Below, one piece after another: positions 30,712 to 38,544 of a DNA stretch of 64,000 nucleotides. Positions within the stretch are counted from its first letter, which is position 1. The number at the start of each line of letters is the position of its first letter. The stretch covers positions 41,981 through 105,980 of the forward strand of contig NZ_PYVZ01000017.1 in NCBI RefSeq assembly GCF_003056405.1. The letters are read 5' to 3'. Under the pieces are notes generated by a model. It saw only the letters and a program-made list of their open reading frames with translations. It was not told where the DNA came from and did no database searches. The position numbers were made by a program, and so were the translations under genes. This DNA is from Devosia indica. GTDB lineage: Bacteria > Pseudomonadota > Alphaproteobacteria > Rhizobiales > Devosiaceae.

Positions 30712-32694
30712 CTACAGATAGTTTACCAGGCTCAACTTGCTGACCATCGAGGTCATCTGATAGCTCGCGGTGAGGCGGGTCTGCTGCGCCAGGATCTCCA
30801 TGGCCACATCCTCCTTGCTGACCGTCTCCACATCGCTCAGCAGGTTCTCCAACTGCGCGGTGTAATTGGTGTGCCGCTCACCGGCAGCCTGCAGGGCGGC
30901 GCGGGCCACACCCAACTCCATGGTGATCAGCTCGATCGAGCCGCGTTCCGAATTGCGCCCTTCCGACAACTCAAGCTGCTGCCGCCGCGCCATGGCGTCG
31001 AACCGCGCCTTGGCCGGGTCTAGATCAACCGAATTGGGGTCTGCCGCATTGGTGATTTCGGGATAGGTCTCGACCGTCATCGCCGCCATCGAGCGGATCA
31101 TGCGCAGATAGCCGCTTTCATTGGCCTGCATGCCATAGGCAACCCGCCCCGAATCCTCGACTGCCGCAGTGACCGACTGGCGCGGATTGCCTTCTGCCGC
31201 AGTCGCCGCTTCGGACACCGAGCGGATCATGGCCTTTTCGAAGTTCTCGGCAGAGGCCGCCTCGTCCGCGCCAATGGTGAACTGTCCCGGCCCGGCGCGC
31301 CCGGTAACTGCCGTCAGCGTCACCTCACGCGTCTTGCCGCCAGGCTCGGTCAGGGTCACGGTGACACTGTCGCCTGCTGTCAGTGCAAACGTGTCGTCAA
31401 AGGCGACAGTCATCGACGCCGGATCGCCGGGCGTGTGGGTTGCCGTCAAAGCGCCGGCATTGGCAACAGCGGAGGTCACGGCCGAAATCTGGAAACCATG
31501 CGCCGAGGACACCGGAACGTTCTCGGTCAGCGTCACGGTTTCGGCAGCACGCGCCGCAGTCAGGCGCCCCATGCCAACGGCGGAAACCGCAGCGGTTTCG
31601 CCGCTATACCACATCACCGTGTCGGTGGAGGTGGCCACGCGCAGGCTGGTCGAGGTGTATGGATCGGCCCCTTCGACCCGCAATACCGGCTCACCGGCAG
31701 CGTTGAAGAAGTTCTGTCCCGCCGCATAGGTCGATGCGGCCTTCAGCTCGCTCTCTGCACTCTCCTGCAACGCGGCCTTGAGAGCAGTGTCGAAATTGGT
31801 GGCCGTGGTGATGGTCGCCGTCAACGGATCATCACCGATGACAAATTCCCCCGTGGCGCCTGTGGCGTTGGCTGCGCTGACAGCCTTGAGCGTAATCTGG
31901 GTTTCGGTACCATCGGGCAAGGTGAACCCGAGAGTGACACTGTCTCCCTCTTCCACGGTCCCCGGGTCGCCCGGAAACGTGAAATCGACATTGGCAGGCG
32001 AAGCCGCAAAGTCAGAAGCAATGCCGATATTGGCGCCGATGGCGGACACGGTGGACAGCTTGTAGCCGAATGGGTGGTCCCCATCCTCGGCCAAAGAGAC
32101 CGTCACCGGATCGGTCTGCAGGGCCGGCACGGCAGGGGTGATCGTCGTTTCCAGCCGCCCCAGCCCGGCCGAGCCAAGATCGGCCATCTGGCGCTCGGTG
32201 ACCACGGTCTTGTAGCCGGCCCGTCCCCCTGCGCCGTCGAGCAGTTCGGTCGTAGTCGGCAAGGGTGCCTTGTCGGTCGTCGAGCCGCCAAACAGATAGC
32301 GCCCGGCAATGTCGGAATTGAGCAGTGTCACCATTTCGTCCAGCCGCGCCTTGGATAGGCCCGAGATGGTCGCCATGTTGATATTGTTCGAGCCGTATTG
32401 CCCCTGCACCGCCGAATTGCGGGCCTCGCCCTCGATCTCGTCCAGGCGCGTCAGCGCATTATCGTAAAAGCTCATGCGCAGATCGACCTGCTCGATGCTG
32501 GCATTGTAGCCGGCCATCGTGGTCAGGCGCGAGCGCACCGAGAGCGACACCGGCAGGTCGCGACCCATTTCCGAAAGCGTCTGCGCCTTGACGCCTGTAC
32601 CAAGCTGCATCTGCAACTGCGCGAACTTGTCCTGCATCTTGGAGATGATGGAGAAACCCGTCGTGAGCGGATACATGGACTTGTTGACGATCAT
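30712..32694 (-). CDS. flgL: Hook-filament junction protein FlgL (enlarged)
   Basis: The N-terminus (YPLTTGFSIISKMQDKFAQLQMQLGTGVKAQTLSEMGRDLPVSLSVRSRL) and C-terminus (ARAALQAAGERHTNYTAQLENLLSDVETVSKEDVAMEILAQQTRLTASYQMTSMVSKLSLVNYL) are of the flagellin/FlgL type. At 660 residues it is much longer than enteric FlgL. The extra length comes from a central region with two related copies at about residues 180-312 and 374-496, sharing GDSVT-[L/V], the DGTETQITLKAV/GGKTREVTLTAV block and G-[E/Q]-F-x-IG. It is the last gene of flgE-flgK-flgL, 14 bases after flgK. Confidence 0.9.
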   Translation of the reverse strand: MIVNKSMYPLTTGFSIISKMQDKFAQLQMQLGTGVKAQTLSEMGRDLPVSLSVRSRLTTMAGYNASIEQVDLRMSFYDNALTRLDEIEGEARNSAVQGQYGSNNINMATISGLSKARLDEMVTLLNSDIAGRYLFGGSTTDKAPLPTTTELLDGAGGRAGYKTVVTERQMADLGSAGLGRLETTITPAVPALQTDPVTVSLAEDGDHPFGYKLSTVSAIGANIGIASDFAASPANVDFTFPGDPGTVEEGDSVTLGFTLPDGTETQITLKAVSAANATGATGEFVIGDDPLTATITTATNFDTALKAALQESAESELKAASTYAAGQNFFNAAGEPVLRVEGADPYTSTSLRVATSTDTVMWYSGETAAVSAVGMGRLTAARAAETVTLTENVPVSSAHGFQISAVTSAVANAGALTATHTPGDPASMTVAFDDTFALTAGDSVTVTLTEPGGKTREVTLTAVTGRAGPGQFTIGADEAASAENFEKAMIRSVSEAATAAEGNPRQSVTAAVEDSGRVAYGMQANESGYLRMIRSMAAMTVETYPEITNAADPNSVDLDPAKARFDAMARRQQLELSEGRNSERGSIELITMELGVARAALQAAGERHTNYTAQLENLLSDVETVSKEDVAMEILAQQTRLTASYQMTSMVSKLSLVNYL

Positions 32695-32708
32695 GTCAGG
32701 CTACTCCC

Positions 32709-34556
32709 TCAGGTCGAGGCAAACAGGGTGTCGAGCAATTCCTTGACCACCGAAACCACACGGGCATTGGCGGCATAGGCACTCTGCAATTCGGTCAGGC
32801 GCGCCATTTCCTCGTCGAGATTGACGCCATATTCGCTCTCCATCTGGGTGGTGATGGTATCGAGCGTGAGCTGCCGGTTGCTCTGCGCACTGAGCGCCGA
32901 GCCGATGCTGGTACCCTGATAGTTCAGCACCTGCTCGATCAGTTGTTCGACCGTGCCGTTGAGCTGGTGCCGCCCGGCATTGGCTGCCGGGGTGCTGCCC
33001 GACACAAAGGTCATCGAGCCAAGCTGATCCAGAATGTATTCGGGCCGTGCGGCATCGCCCAATGTCTGGTCGATATCGAACTGCACCAGCAGCCGGTTAT
33101 CCGAGATCACGGCCGGATTGACTGAAATGCGCGAGGCAAAGCCGACGATCTGCGGTGGATCGGTATCGAGATTGTCGGTGAAGGCCGAATTGCCCTGGTC
33201 GACGAACAGCGCCATGGCCAGTTCACCCTGCTGGGTTCCGCTGGCCGTGCCACGCGTGGTCAGCGCCGTCACATCCCGCGTGCCACCCGTACCATCATCC
33301 AGCACCTGCAACACGCCGGCGCTTGGGCTTGTGATCGCCAGGCCCGGCAGTTCCGCCTGCAGTGCTGCGGCAACGGCTGTCGCGTCCGGAGGATCGCCGA
33401 AATCCACCGAGATCACGCGCTGGCCGCTGGCGTCGACAAAGTCTTCGCCATTGGTGCTGTTGATGACGCGAACCCGCTGCTCGGCCCCGTTGACGGTGTA
33501 GTTGAGCAGGATGTCATTGCCGGGCTTGAGATGCGAAATATCGGCCGAAAGCCCGGTCGCACCGGTGCCATCATCGGCAGCCGTGCCCGGCGTGGTGATC
33601 GTGGAAAAGATCGCAGCCATGCCAGCCGCAATTTCGTCGAGCTGGTTCTGGGCCTCAACGAGAATCTTGTCACGAAGGTTGACCAGGCCCGCCAGCTCAC
33701 CACCCTGCAACACGCCCTGCTGCACCAGATCAATCGTGAGCCCCGAAGGCGTGGTCAGCGTCAGCTTGCCGACCTTGCTCTGCGCGGTGTCGACATTGGT
33801 CTGCGATGTCGCCGACAGCGCCCCGGCCGTGGTGAATTTGAAGGTCGAAAAGCCGTTGTCGAGCAGGCCGACACCGGACCGCGTCATCAGGGCCACCGTG
33901 CCATCGGCGCGATACTCGGCCTGCACGTCGATGACTTCGGCGACCGAGGCCACGAGCCGGTCGCGCTGGTCATAGAGCTGGGCACGTGCGGTATCGGTCA
34001 TGCCCAGGTCGAGCATGCGGTTGTTCACCTCATCGAGCGAGATGAGCATGGCGTTGACTTCGGACACATCGTTGGAGATGCGTGTCTCGGTCTCCTGCCG
34101 GAGCTGCTGGATCGAATTGGAGAGCGAATTGAGCTGCCGCGCCATGGCCTGTGCTTCGGCCACCACATTGGCGCGGGTCGGGTAGTCGTCCGGGCTGGTC
34201 GCCAGCGCCTGCAGCGAATTCCTGAACGAGCCGAACATCGTATCGAGCGAACCGGCATCACCCGGCTTGCCCAGATAGCCCTGCAGCTTGTTGAGATAGT
34301 CGCCCATCACATTGGACATCGAGGTGTCCGATACCTGGCGATTGTAATAGGTCTGCAGGCTCTGGTTGAAGGCGCGATTGACCCCTTCGGTCCGCGCATA
34401 GGTGCTGTTGATCGACGAGTAGTCGATAATGTTCAGCGACTGGCGGTGATATCCGGGGGTGCCGGAATTGGCGATGTTGCGGCTCAGGATCGAGATCGAA
34501 TCCTGGCTGGTCCGCAGACCCGACACGGCATTTGAAAGCGATGATACCAGACCCAT
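32709..34556 (-). CDS. flgK: Hook-associated protein FlgK
   Basis: This 615-residue hook-filament junction protein has the N-terminus GLVSSLSNAVSGLRTSQDSISILSRNIANSGTPGYHRQSLN, a long helical FlgK region (YLGKPGDAGSLDTMFGSFRNSLQALATSPDDYPTR...VAEAQAMARQLNSLSNSIQQLR) and the C-terminus VNLDEEMARLTELQSAYAANARVVSVVKELLDTLF. The ATG at 34556 gives the family start MGLVSS; upstream codons to 34571 are not conserved-looking. It lies 67 bases after flgE. Confidence 0.95.
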   Translation of the reverse strand: MGLVSSLSNAVSGLRTSQDSISILSRNIANSGTPGYHRQSLNIIDYSSINSTYARTEGVNRAFNQSLQTYYNRQVSDTSMSNVMGDYLNKLQGYLGKPGDAGSLDTMFGSFRNSLQALATSPDDYPTRANVVAEAQAMARQLNSLSNSIQQLRQETETRISNDVSEVNAMLISLDEVNNRMLDLGMTDTARAQLYDQRDRLVASVAEVIDVQAEYRADGTVALMTRSGVGLLDNGFSTFKFTTAGALSATSQTNVDTAQSKVGKLTLTTPSGLTIDLVQQGVLQGGELAGLVNLRDKILVEAQNQLDEIAAGMAAIFSTITTPGTAADDGTGATGLSADISHLKPGNDILLNYTVNGAEQRVRVINSTNGEDFVDASGQRVISVDFGDPPDATAVAAALQAELPGLAITSPSAGVLQVLDDGTGGTRDVTALTTRGTASGTQQGELAMALFVDQGNSAFTDNLDTDPPQIVGFASRISVNPAVISDNRLLVQFDIDQTLGDAARPEYILDQLGSMTFVSGSTPAANAGRHQLNGTVEQLIEQVLNYQGTSIGSALSAQSNRQLTLDTITTQMESEYGVNLDEEMARLTELQSAYAANARVVSVVKELLDTLFAST

Positions 34557-34623
34557 GCAAGCGGCCCTCAAACTGGACTGAGGTCCGGGACACCCTGCCC
34601 CGGACCCTTACTCAATTTCCGCC

Positions 34624-36399
34624 CTAGCGGATCATGTTCAGGGCTTCCTGCAGCATCTCGTCGGCAGTCGAGACGATGCGGGTGCCGGCCGAATAGGCCT
34701 GCTGGGTGATGATCAGCTTGGTGAACTCGTCGGAAATGTCGGTATTGGACGCTTCAAGCGCACCGCCGATAACGCCCGAACCGGACAGGTCGAAGATCGG
34801 CTCACCGGATTCCGATGTGGCCTCATAGACGCCGCCATCAAGACGCTTGAGCGAGTTGACGCCATTGAACTGGGCAGTCACCACCTGCGCCATTTCGATG
34901 CGCTCACCATTGGAATAGGTGGCAACCACGCGGCCGGAGTCGGTAATGGCCACCGAGAGGAATTCACCCGCGCCATAACCGTTCTGGTTGAGCGTGGAGA
35001 CGGTCACGGTGCCGTTGACGTCGGCAAACTGGGACACGCCATTGGTCTCGTGCTGCAACACCACATCGCCGATCAGCACGCCATTGACGCGCAGATTGCT
35101 GATGGTGGCCTGCGGCACGCTATTGGCCAGCGAACCATTGCTGTTGAAGTCGTAATCCTGGCCGATATTGGTCCAGGCGGTCGAGCCGCCAACGGCCGCG
35201 CTGTCCGAGAGATAGAACAGGTTCCACTGGTCCGACCCGCCGGATGCTGCACTGTCCACCTTGGCCCAGCGCAATTGTACGTTCACCGGCGCACCATTGC
35301 TGGCATAGACGGTGATGGCGCCGCCGGAGATCGAATTGGCCACGAAATCATCGGCATCATCGGCCGAGATGGTATTGACCGTGCCCAGGGTCGGGGCAGA
35401 GGAGGCCTGCGGTTCACCCAGGCCGAGAGCGGTTGCCAGGGCTGGCGTTGTGCCGCTGATCGAGAACGAGGCGTGGTAGTCCGTCCCCAGCGAGATGGCG
35501 AGCTGGTTGCTGCCATTCAACCCCACAGTCGCTGAGGCCGCAGCGCCGCCACCAAAGTCGCGCAGACCATCCTGCATCTCGTCCAGCACGTCCTGAACCG
35601 TCTTGGGGGCATCGAGATTGATCCCCACGCCGGTTGTCGGCGCCGCGGATGGCGATTCATAGAACTTGAACGTCACCGGAGCACCATTGACGGTCACCGT
35701 CATTTCCTGCGCGTCGGCAAAAACGGTTGTGGCCAGGTTAGCGCCGGCGCCGGCGCCCAGATCAACCGTGCCATTGGCAGCCGCAGTCGTGGCCGCAGCA
35801 CCGAAATTCTCCGCACCCAGCAACTCACTGTTGTAAACGGTCGAATTGTAGCTCGCCGTCTTGGGAAGCTGCGGCAGGTTGGACTGGTAGTTGATCGTTG
35901 TCGTCACATTGGCCGGCAGGAAGGCGTTCGAGAGCTCGATCACCTCGGGCACCGAACCCGAAATATTGCCCGTCGCCGGGTCGATCGGCAGGCCCTTGAG
36001 GTAATAGCCCGCCCCATTGACCAGCAGACCATCCTTGTCGATTTCGAAATCGCCGCGACGGGTGAAATAGTTCGAGCCGGCAAACACCGAATTGCCGTCC
36101 GACTGACCAACCTTGGGCTCCACAACGAAGAAACCGGCCGAATTCAGCGCGATATAGGTCTCGTTCGAATTGGTCTGAATATCGCCCTGGATATTGTTGG
36201 TGGCACGCGACTGGGCCAGCACCGCACCCGGCACCTGCGACCGCAGCGGCGCATCGGGGATAAGGTCGACAAAACTCGTCTCCATCCGCTTGTAGCCAGT
36301 GGTCTGCGAATTGGCGATGTTGCCCGAAATATTCTCCAGCGCATGCGACTGTGCCCGCAGGCCGGTCACCGCACTGGAAAGAGCCCCATAGATACCCAT
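34624..36399 (-). CDS. flgE: Flagellar hook protein FlgE
   Basis: This 591-residue hook subunit has the start MGIYGALSSAVTGLRAQSHALENISGNIANSQTTGYKR and the C-terminus GGALEASNTDISDEFTKLIITQQAYSAGTRIVSTADEMLQEALNMIR. The length reflects a large variable middle, as in other alphaproteobacteria. The frame is open to 36450, but the ATG at 36399 is the family start. A near-perfect sigma-54 element lies 51 bases upstream at 36451-36466, making it a middle/late flagellar operon with flgK and flgL. Confidence 0.95.
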   Translation of the reverse strand: MGIYGALSSAVTGLRAQSHALENISGNIANSQTTGYKRMETSFVDLIPDAPLRSQVPGAVLAQSRATNNIQGDIQTNSNETYIALNSAGFFVVEPKVGQSDGNSVFAGSNYFTRRGDFEIDKDGLLVNGAGYYLKGLPIDPATGNISGSVPEVIELSNAFLPANVTTTINYQSNLPQLPKTASYNSTVYNSELLGAENFGAAATTAAANGTVDLGAGAGANLATTVFADAQEMTVTVNGAPVTFKFYESPSAAPTTGVGINLDAPKTVQDVLDEMQDGLRDFGGGAAASATVGLNGSNQLAISLGTDYHASFSISGTTPALATALGLGEPQASSAPTLGTVNTISADDADDFVANSISGGAITVYASNGAPVNVQLRWAKVDSAASGGSDQWNLFYLSDSAAVGGSTAWTNIGQDYDFNSNGSLANSVPQATISNLRVNGVLIGDVVLQHETNGVSQFADVNGTVTVSTLNQNGYGAGEFLSVAITDSGRVVATYSNGERIEMAQVVTAQFNGVNSLKRLDGGVYEATSESGEPIFDLSGSGVIGGALEASNTDISDEFTKLIITQQAYSAGTRIVSTADEMLQEALNMIR

Positions 36400-36450
36400 C
36401 TGTAACTCCGTAATCCCCATTGCGCCGCACGGCGCGCTCGCAAGCTTCAA

Positions 36451-36466
36451 TGCAAACCCGGTGCCA
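36451..36466 (-). promoter_or_regulatory. Sigma-54 promoter element upstream of flgE
   Basis: Read on the minus strand, TGGCACCGGGTTTGCA matches TGGCAC-N5-TTGCA, with GG and GC 12 bases apart; it is the best sigma-54 site in the window. It ends 51 bases before the flgE ATG. Confidence 0.82.
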
Positions 36467-36645
36467 ACTGGATCAACCGTTGAATTTGCTGGCTTTTTTC
36501 AGGTTTCGGGTCCAGATCATGGCGACAAGGCGGCAAATGAGTCCGAGCCGGCGGCAGATTTTGCCGGTTGCTTGAGATCGCCGCTGGCTTGCGCTAAACG
36601 CAACCCATGCAGTTTGGCCGCTTCCGGCCATCGGAGCGTCTGACT

Positions 36646-37512
36646 ATGCTGTTTTCCAGCGTCGATGAGTTTGTGAAGGCCCCGCGGCGCGCGGTGACTG
36701 TGTTCGGCATGGCCGGCGTAGGCAAGACGCGGCTGTCCAATATGCTGCGCGCCAATCACTGGTTCCACTACTCGGCCGACTATCGCATCGGCACGCGCTA
36801 TATGGGCGAGTTCATCGTCGACAATTTCAAGCGCGAAGCCATGAAGGTGCCCTTCCTGGCCCAGCTTCTGCGCACGGACTCGATCTACATCTCGTCCAAC
36901 ATCACCTTCGACAATCTCGATCCGCTCTCGACCTATCTGGGCACGCCGGGCAATGTCGATCAGGGGGGGCTGCCGCTGGCTGAATACCAGCGCCGCCAGG
37001 AGCAGCATCGCGTGGCCGAGATCGCGGCGCTGTGCGACGTGCCCTATTTCATCGATCGCGCCAAGGATCTCTACGGCTATGACGATTTCATCGCCGATAC
37101 CGGCGGTTCGCTGATCGAGGTCGTTGATCCCAGCGACCCGGAAGACCCGGTGATCAAGACGCTTGCGGCCCACACCGCGCTGATCTTCATCCGCGGCACC
37201 GGCAAGGACGCCACAGAACTGGTCAGGCGCTTCAAGAAGTCACCCAAGCCGATGTATTATCGACCCGAATTTCTCGTCGAGAAGTGGGGGGAGTACAAGC
37301 TGATCAACGGCATACTCAATGATGACGATGTCGATCCGGCCGGTTTCGGTGCCTGGGGTTTCGAAGCCCTGCTGCATGATCGCCTGCCCCGCTATGAAGC
37401 GCTGGCCGACAATTTCGGCTATGTCGTCGAGGCCTCCGATCTCGCCACCGCGCGTGATGGCGATGAATTTGTCGATCTGATCGCCGCCGCAATCGAGAAG
37501 CGAATGCGCTAG
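36646..37512 (+). CDS. P-loop ATPase of unknown function
   Basis: This 288-residue protein has a Walker A motif, GMAGVGKT, at residues 21-28 (RRAVTVFGMAGVGKTRLSNMLR) and a candidate catalytic-loop region with acidic residues (DNLDPLSTYLGTPGNVDQGGLPLAEYQRRQEQHRVAEIAALCDVPYFIDRAKDLYGYDDFIADTGGSLIEV). I recognise it as a conserved alphaproteobacterial ATPase but know no function. The ATG at 36646 has GGAG 9 bases upstream; an ATG at 36607 is possible. It is divergent from flgE and 72 bases before metA. Confidence 0.78.
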   Translation: MLFSSVDEFVKAPRRAVTVFGMAGVGKTRLSNMLRANHWFHYSADYRIGTRYMGEFIVDNFKREAMKVPFLAQLLRTDSIYISSNITFDNLDPLSTYLGTPGNVDQGGLPLAEYQRRQEQHRVAEIAALCDVPYFIDRAKDLYGYDDFIADTGGSLIEVVDPSDPEDPVIKTLAAHTALIFIRGTGKDATELVRRFKKSPKPMYYRPEFLVEKWGEYKLINGILNDDDVDPAGFGAWGFEALLHDRLPRYEALADNFGYVVEASDLATARDGDEFVDLIAAAIEKRMR

Positions 37513-37584
37513 CGCGCGGCGCCCCCGTGGACGCCGTGCGCCAGCCTGAATCGTTTTCTCATTGCAACTCGCTAAGAGGCTGAC

Positions 37585-38496
37585 ATGCCTATCAGAATTC
37601 CCGACGACCTGCCGGCTCGCAAGACGCTTGAAGAAGAGGGCGTCAATGTCATGGACTCCAGCCGCGCCGCGCGGCAGGACATCCGCCCGCTCGAATTCGG
37701 CCTGCTCAACCTGATGCCCAACAAGGAGCGGACCGAAACCCAGTTCGCCCGGCTGATCGGCGCCACCCCACTGCAGATCAATCTGAGCCTGGTGCGGGTG
37801 ACCGACCACCAGTCCAAGAACACCCCGGAAGACTACCTCAACACCTTCTACCAGACCTGGGAGGAGGTGAAGGAGCGCAAGTTCGACGGCTTCATCGTTA
37901 CTGGCGCGCCCATCGCCAACATGCCCTTCGAGGAAGTGCGCTATTGGCCCGAAATGCTCGAGATCATGGAGTGGACGCGCACCAATGTGCATCACACCAT
38001 GTTCATCTGCTGGGGCGCCCAGGCGGCCCTGCACCATTTCCATGGCGCCCGCCGCTATCGCATGGACAAGAAGGCCTTCGGCGTTTTCCGCCACAAGGTG
38101 ACCGGCCCTCGCTCACCCTTCCTGCGCGGCATGTCGGACAGCCCGATGATCCCGGTCTCGCGCTACAACGACATCGACCGACAGAGCCTGGGCGACGAGC
38201 TTGAAGTGCTGATCGACAACGATCAGATTGGCCTCTGCATGCTGGGAGACCGCAATGAGCGGGCCGTCTATTTCCTCAACCATCTCGAATATGACAACCG
38301 CTCGCTGGCCGATGAATATGAGCGGGACGTTGCCGCCGGTCTCGACACGCCGCCGCCGGAGAACCTCTTCCCCAATGGCGACACCAGCGCCGTTCCGGAA
38401 AACCGCTGGCGCAGCCACGCCCATCTCCTGTTCCAGAACTGGATCAACCAGATCTACCAGACCACGCCCTTCGAGCTGGACATGATCGGCAAGTAG
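37585..38496 (+). CDS. metA: Homoserine O-acyltransferase MetA
   Basis: This 303-residue enzyme acylates L-homoserine in the first committed step of methionine synthesis. The core is clear: LLNLMPNKERTETQFARLIGATPLQINLSLV, FDGFIVTGAPI, HTMFICWGAQAALHHFHG (nucleophilic Cys in ICWGAQA) and HKVTG. MetA proteins may use succinyl-CoA or acetyl-CoA; sequence alone does not decide. The leader of 72 bases does not show a SAM-II aptamer. A terminator follows immediately. Confidence 0.95.
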   Translation: MPIRIPDDLPARKTLEEEGVNVMDSSRAARQDIRPLEFGLLNLMPNKERTETQFARLIGATPLQINLSLVRVTDHQSKNTPEDYLNTFYQTWEEVKERKFDGFIVTGAPIANMPFEEVRYWPEMLEIMEWTRTNVHHTMFICWGAQAALHHFHGARRYRMDKKAFGVFRHKVTGPRSPFLRGMSDSPMIPVSRYNDIDRQSLGDELEVLIDNDQIGLCMLGDRNERAVYFLNHLEYDNRSLADEYERDVAAGLDTPPPENLFPNGDTSAVPENRWRSHAHLLFQNWINQIYQTTPFELDMIGK

Positions 38497-38522
38497 AAAA
38501 GGGCCCCGCGGGGCCCTTTTCC
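38497..38522. terminator. Bidirectional terminator between metA and phoX
   Basis: AAAAGGGCCCC and GGGGCCCTTTT form an 11-base stem with a very short loop; T runs on both strands serve metA and the convergent phoX. Confidence 0.88.
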
Positions 38523-38544
38523 ATATGCGTCTTGCGTGCCGGGA

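Noticed and set aside
37513..37584. Possible SAM riboswitch in front of metA
   Set aside because: The leader is only 72 bases and lacks the SAM-II core (no TTGATTTG-like loop or pseudoknot). I saw no other aptamer.
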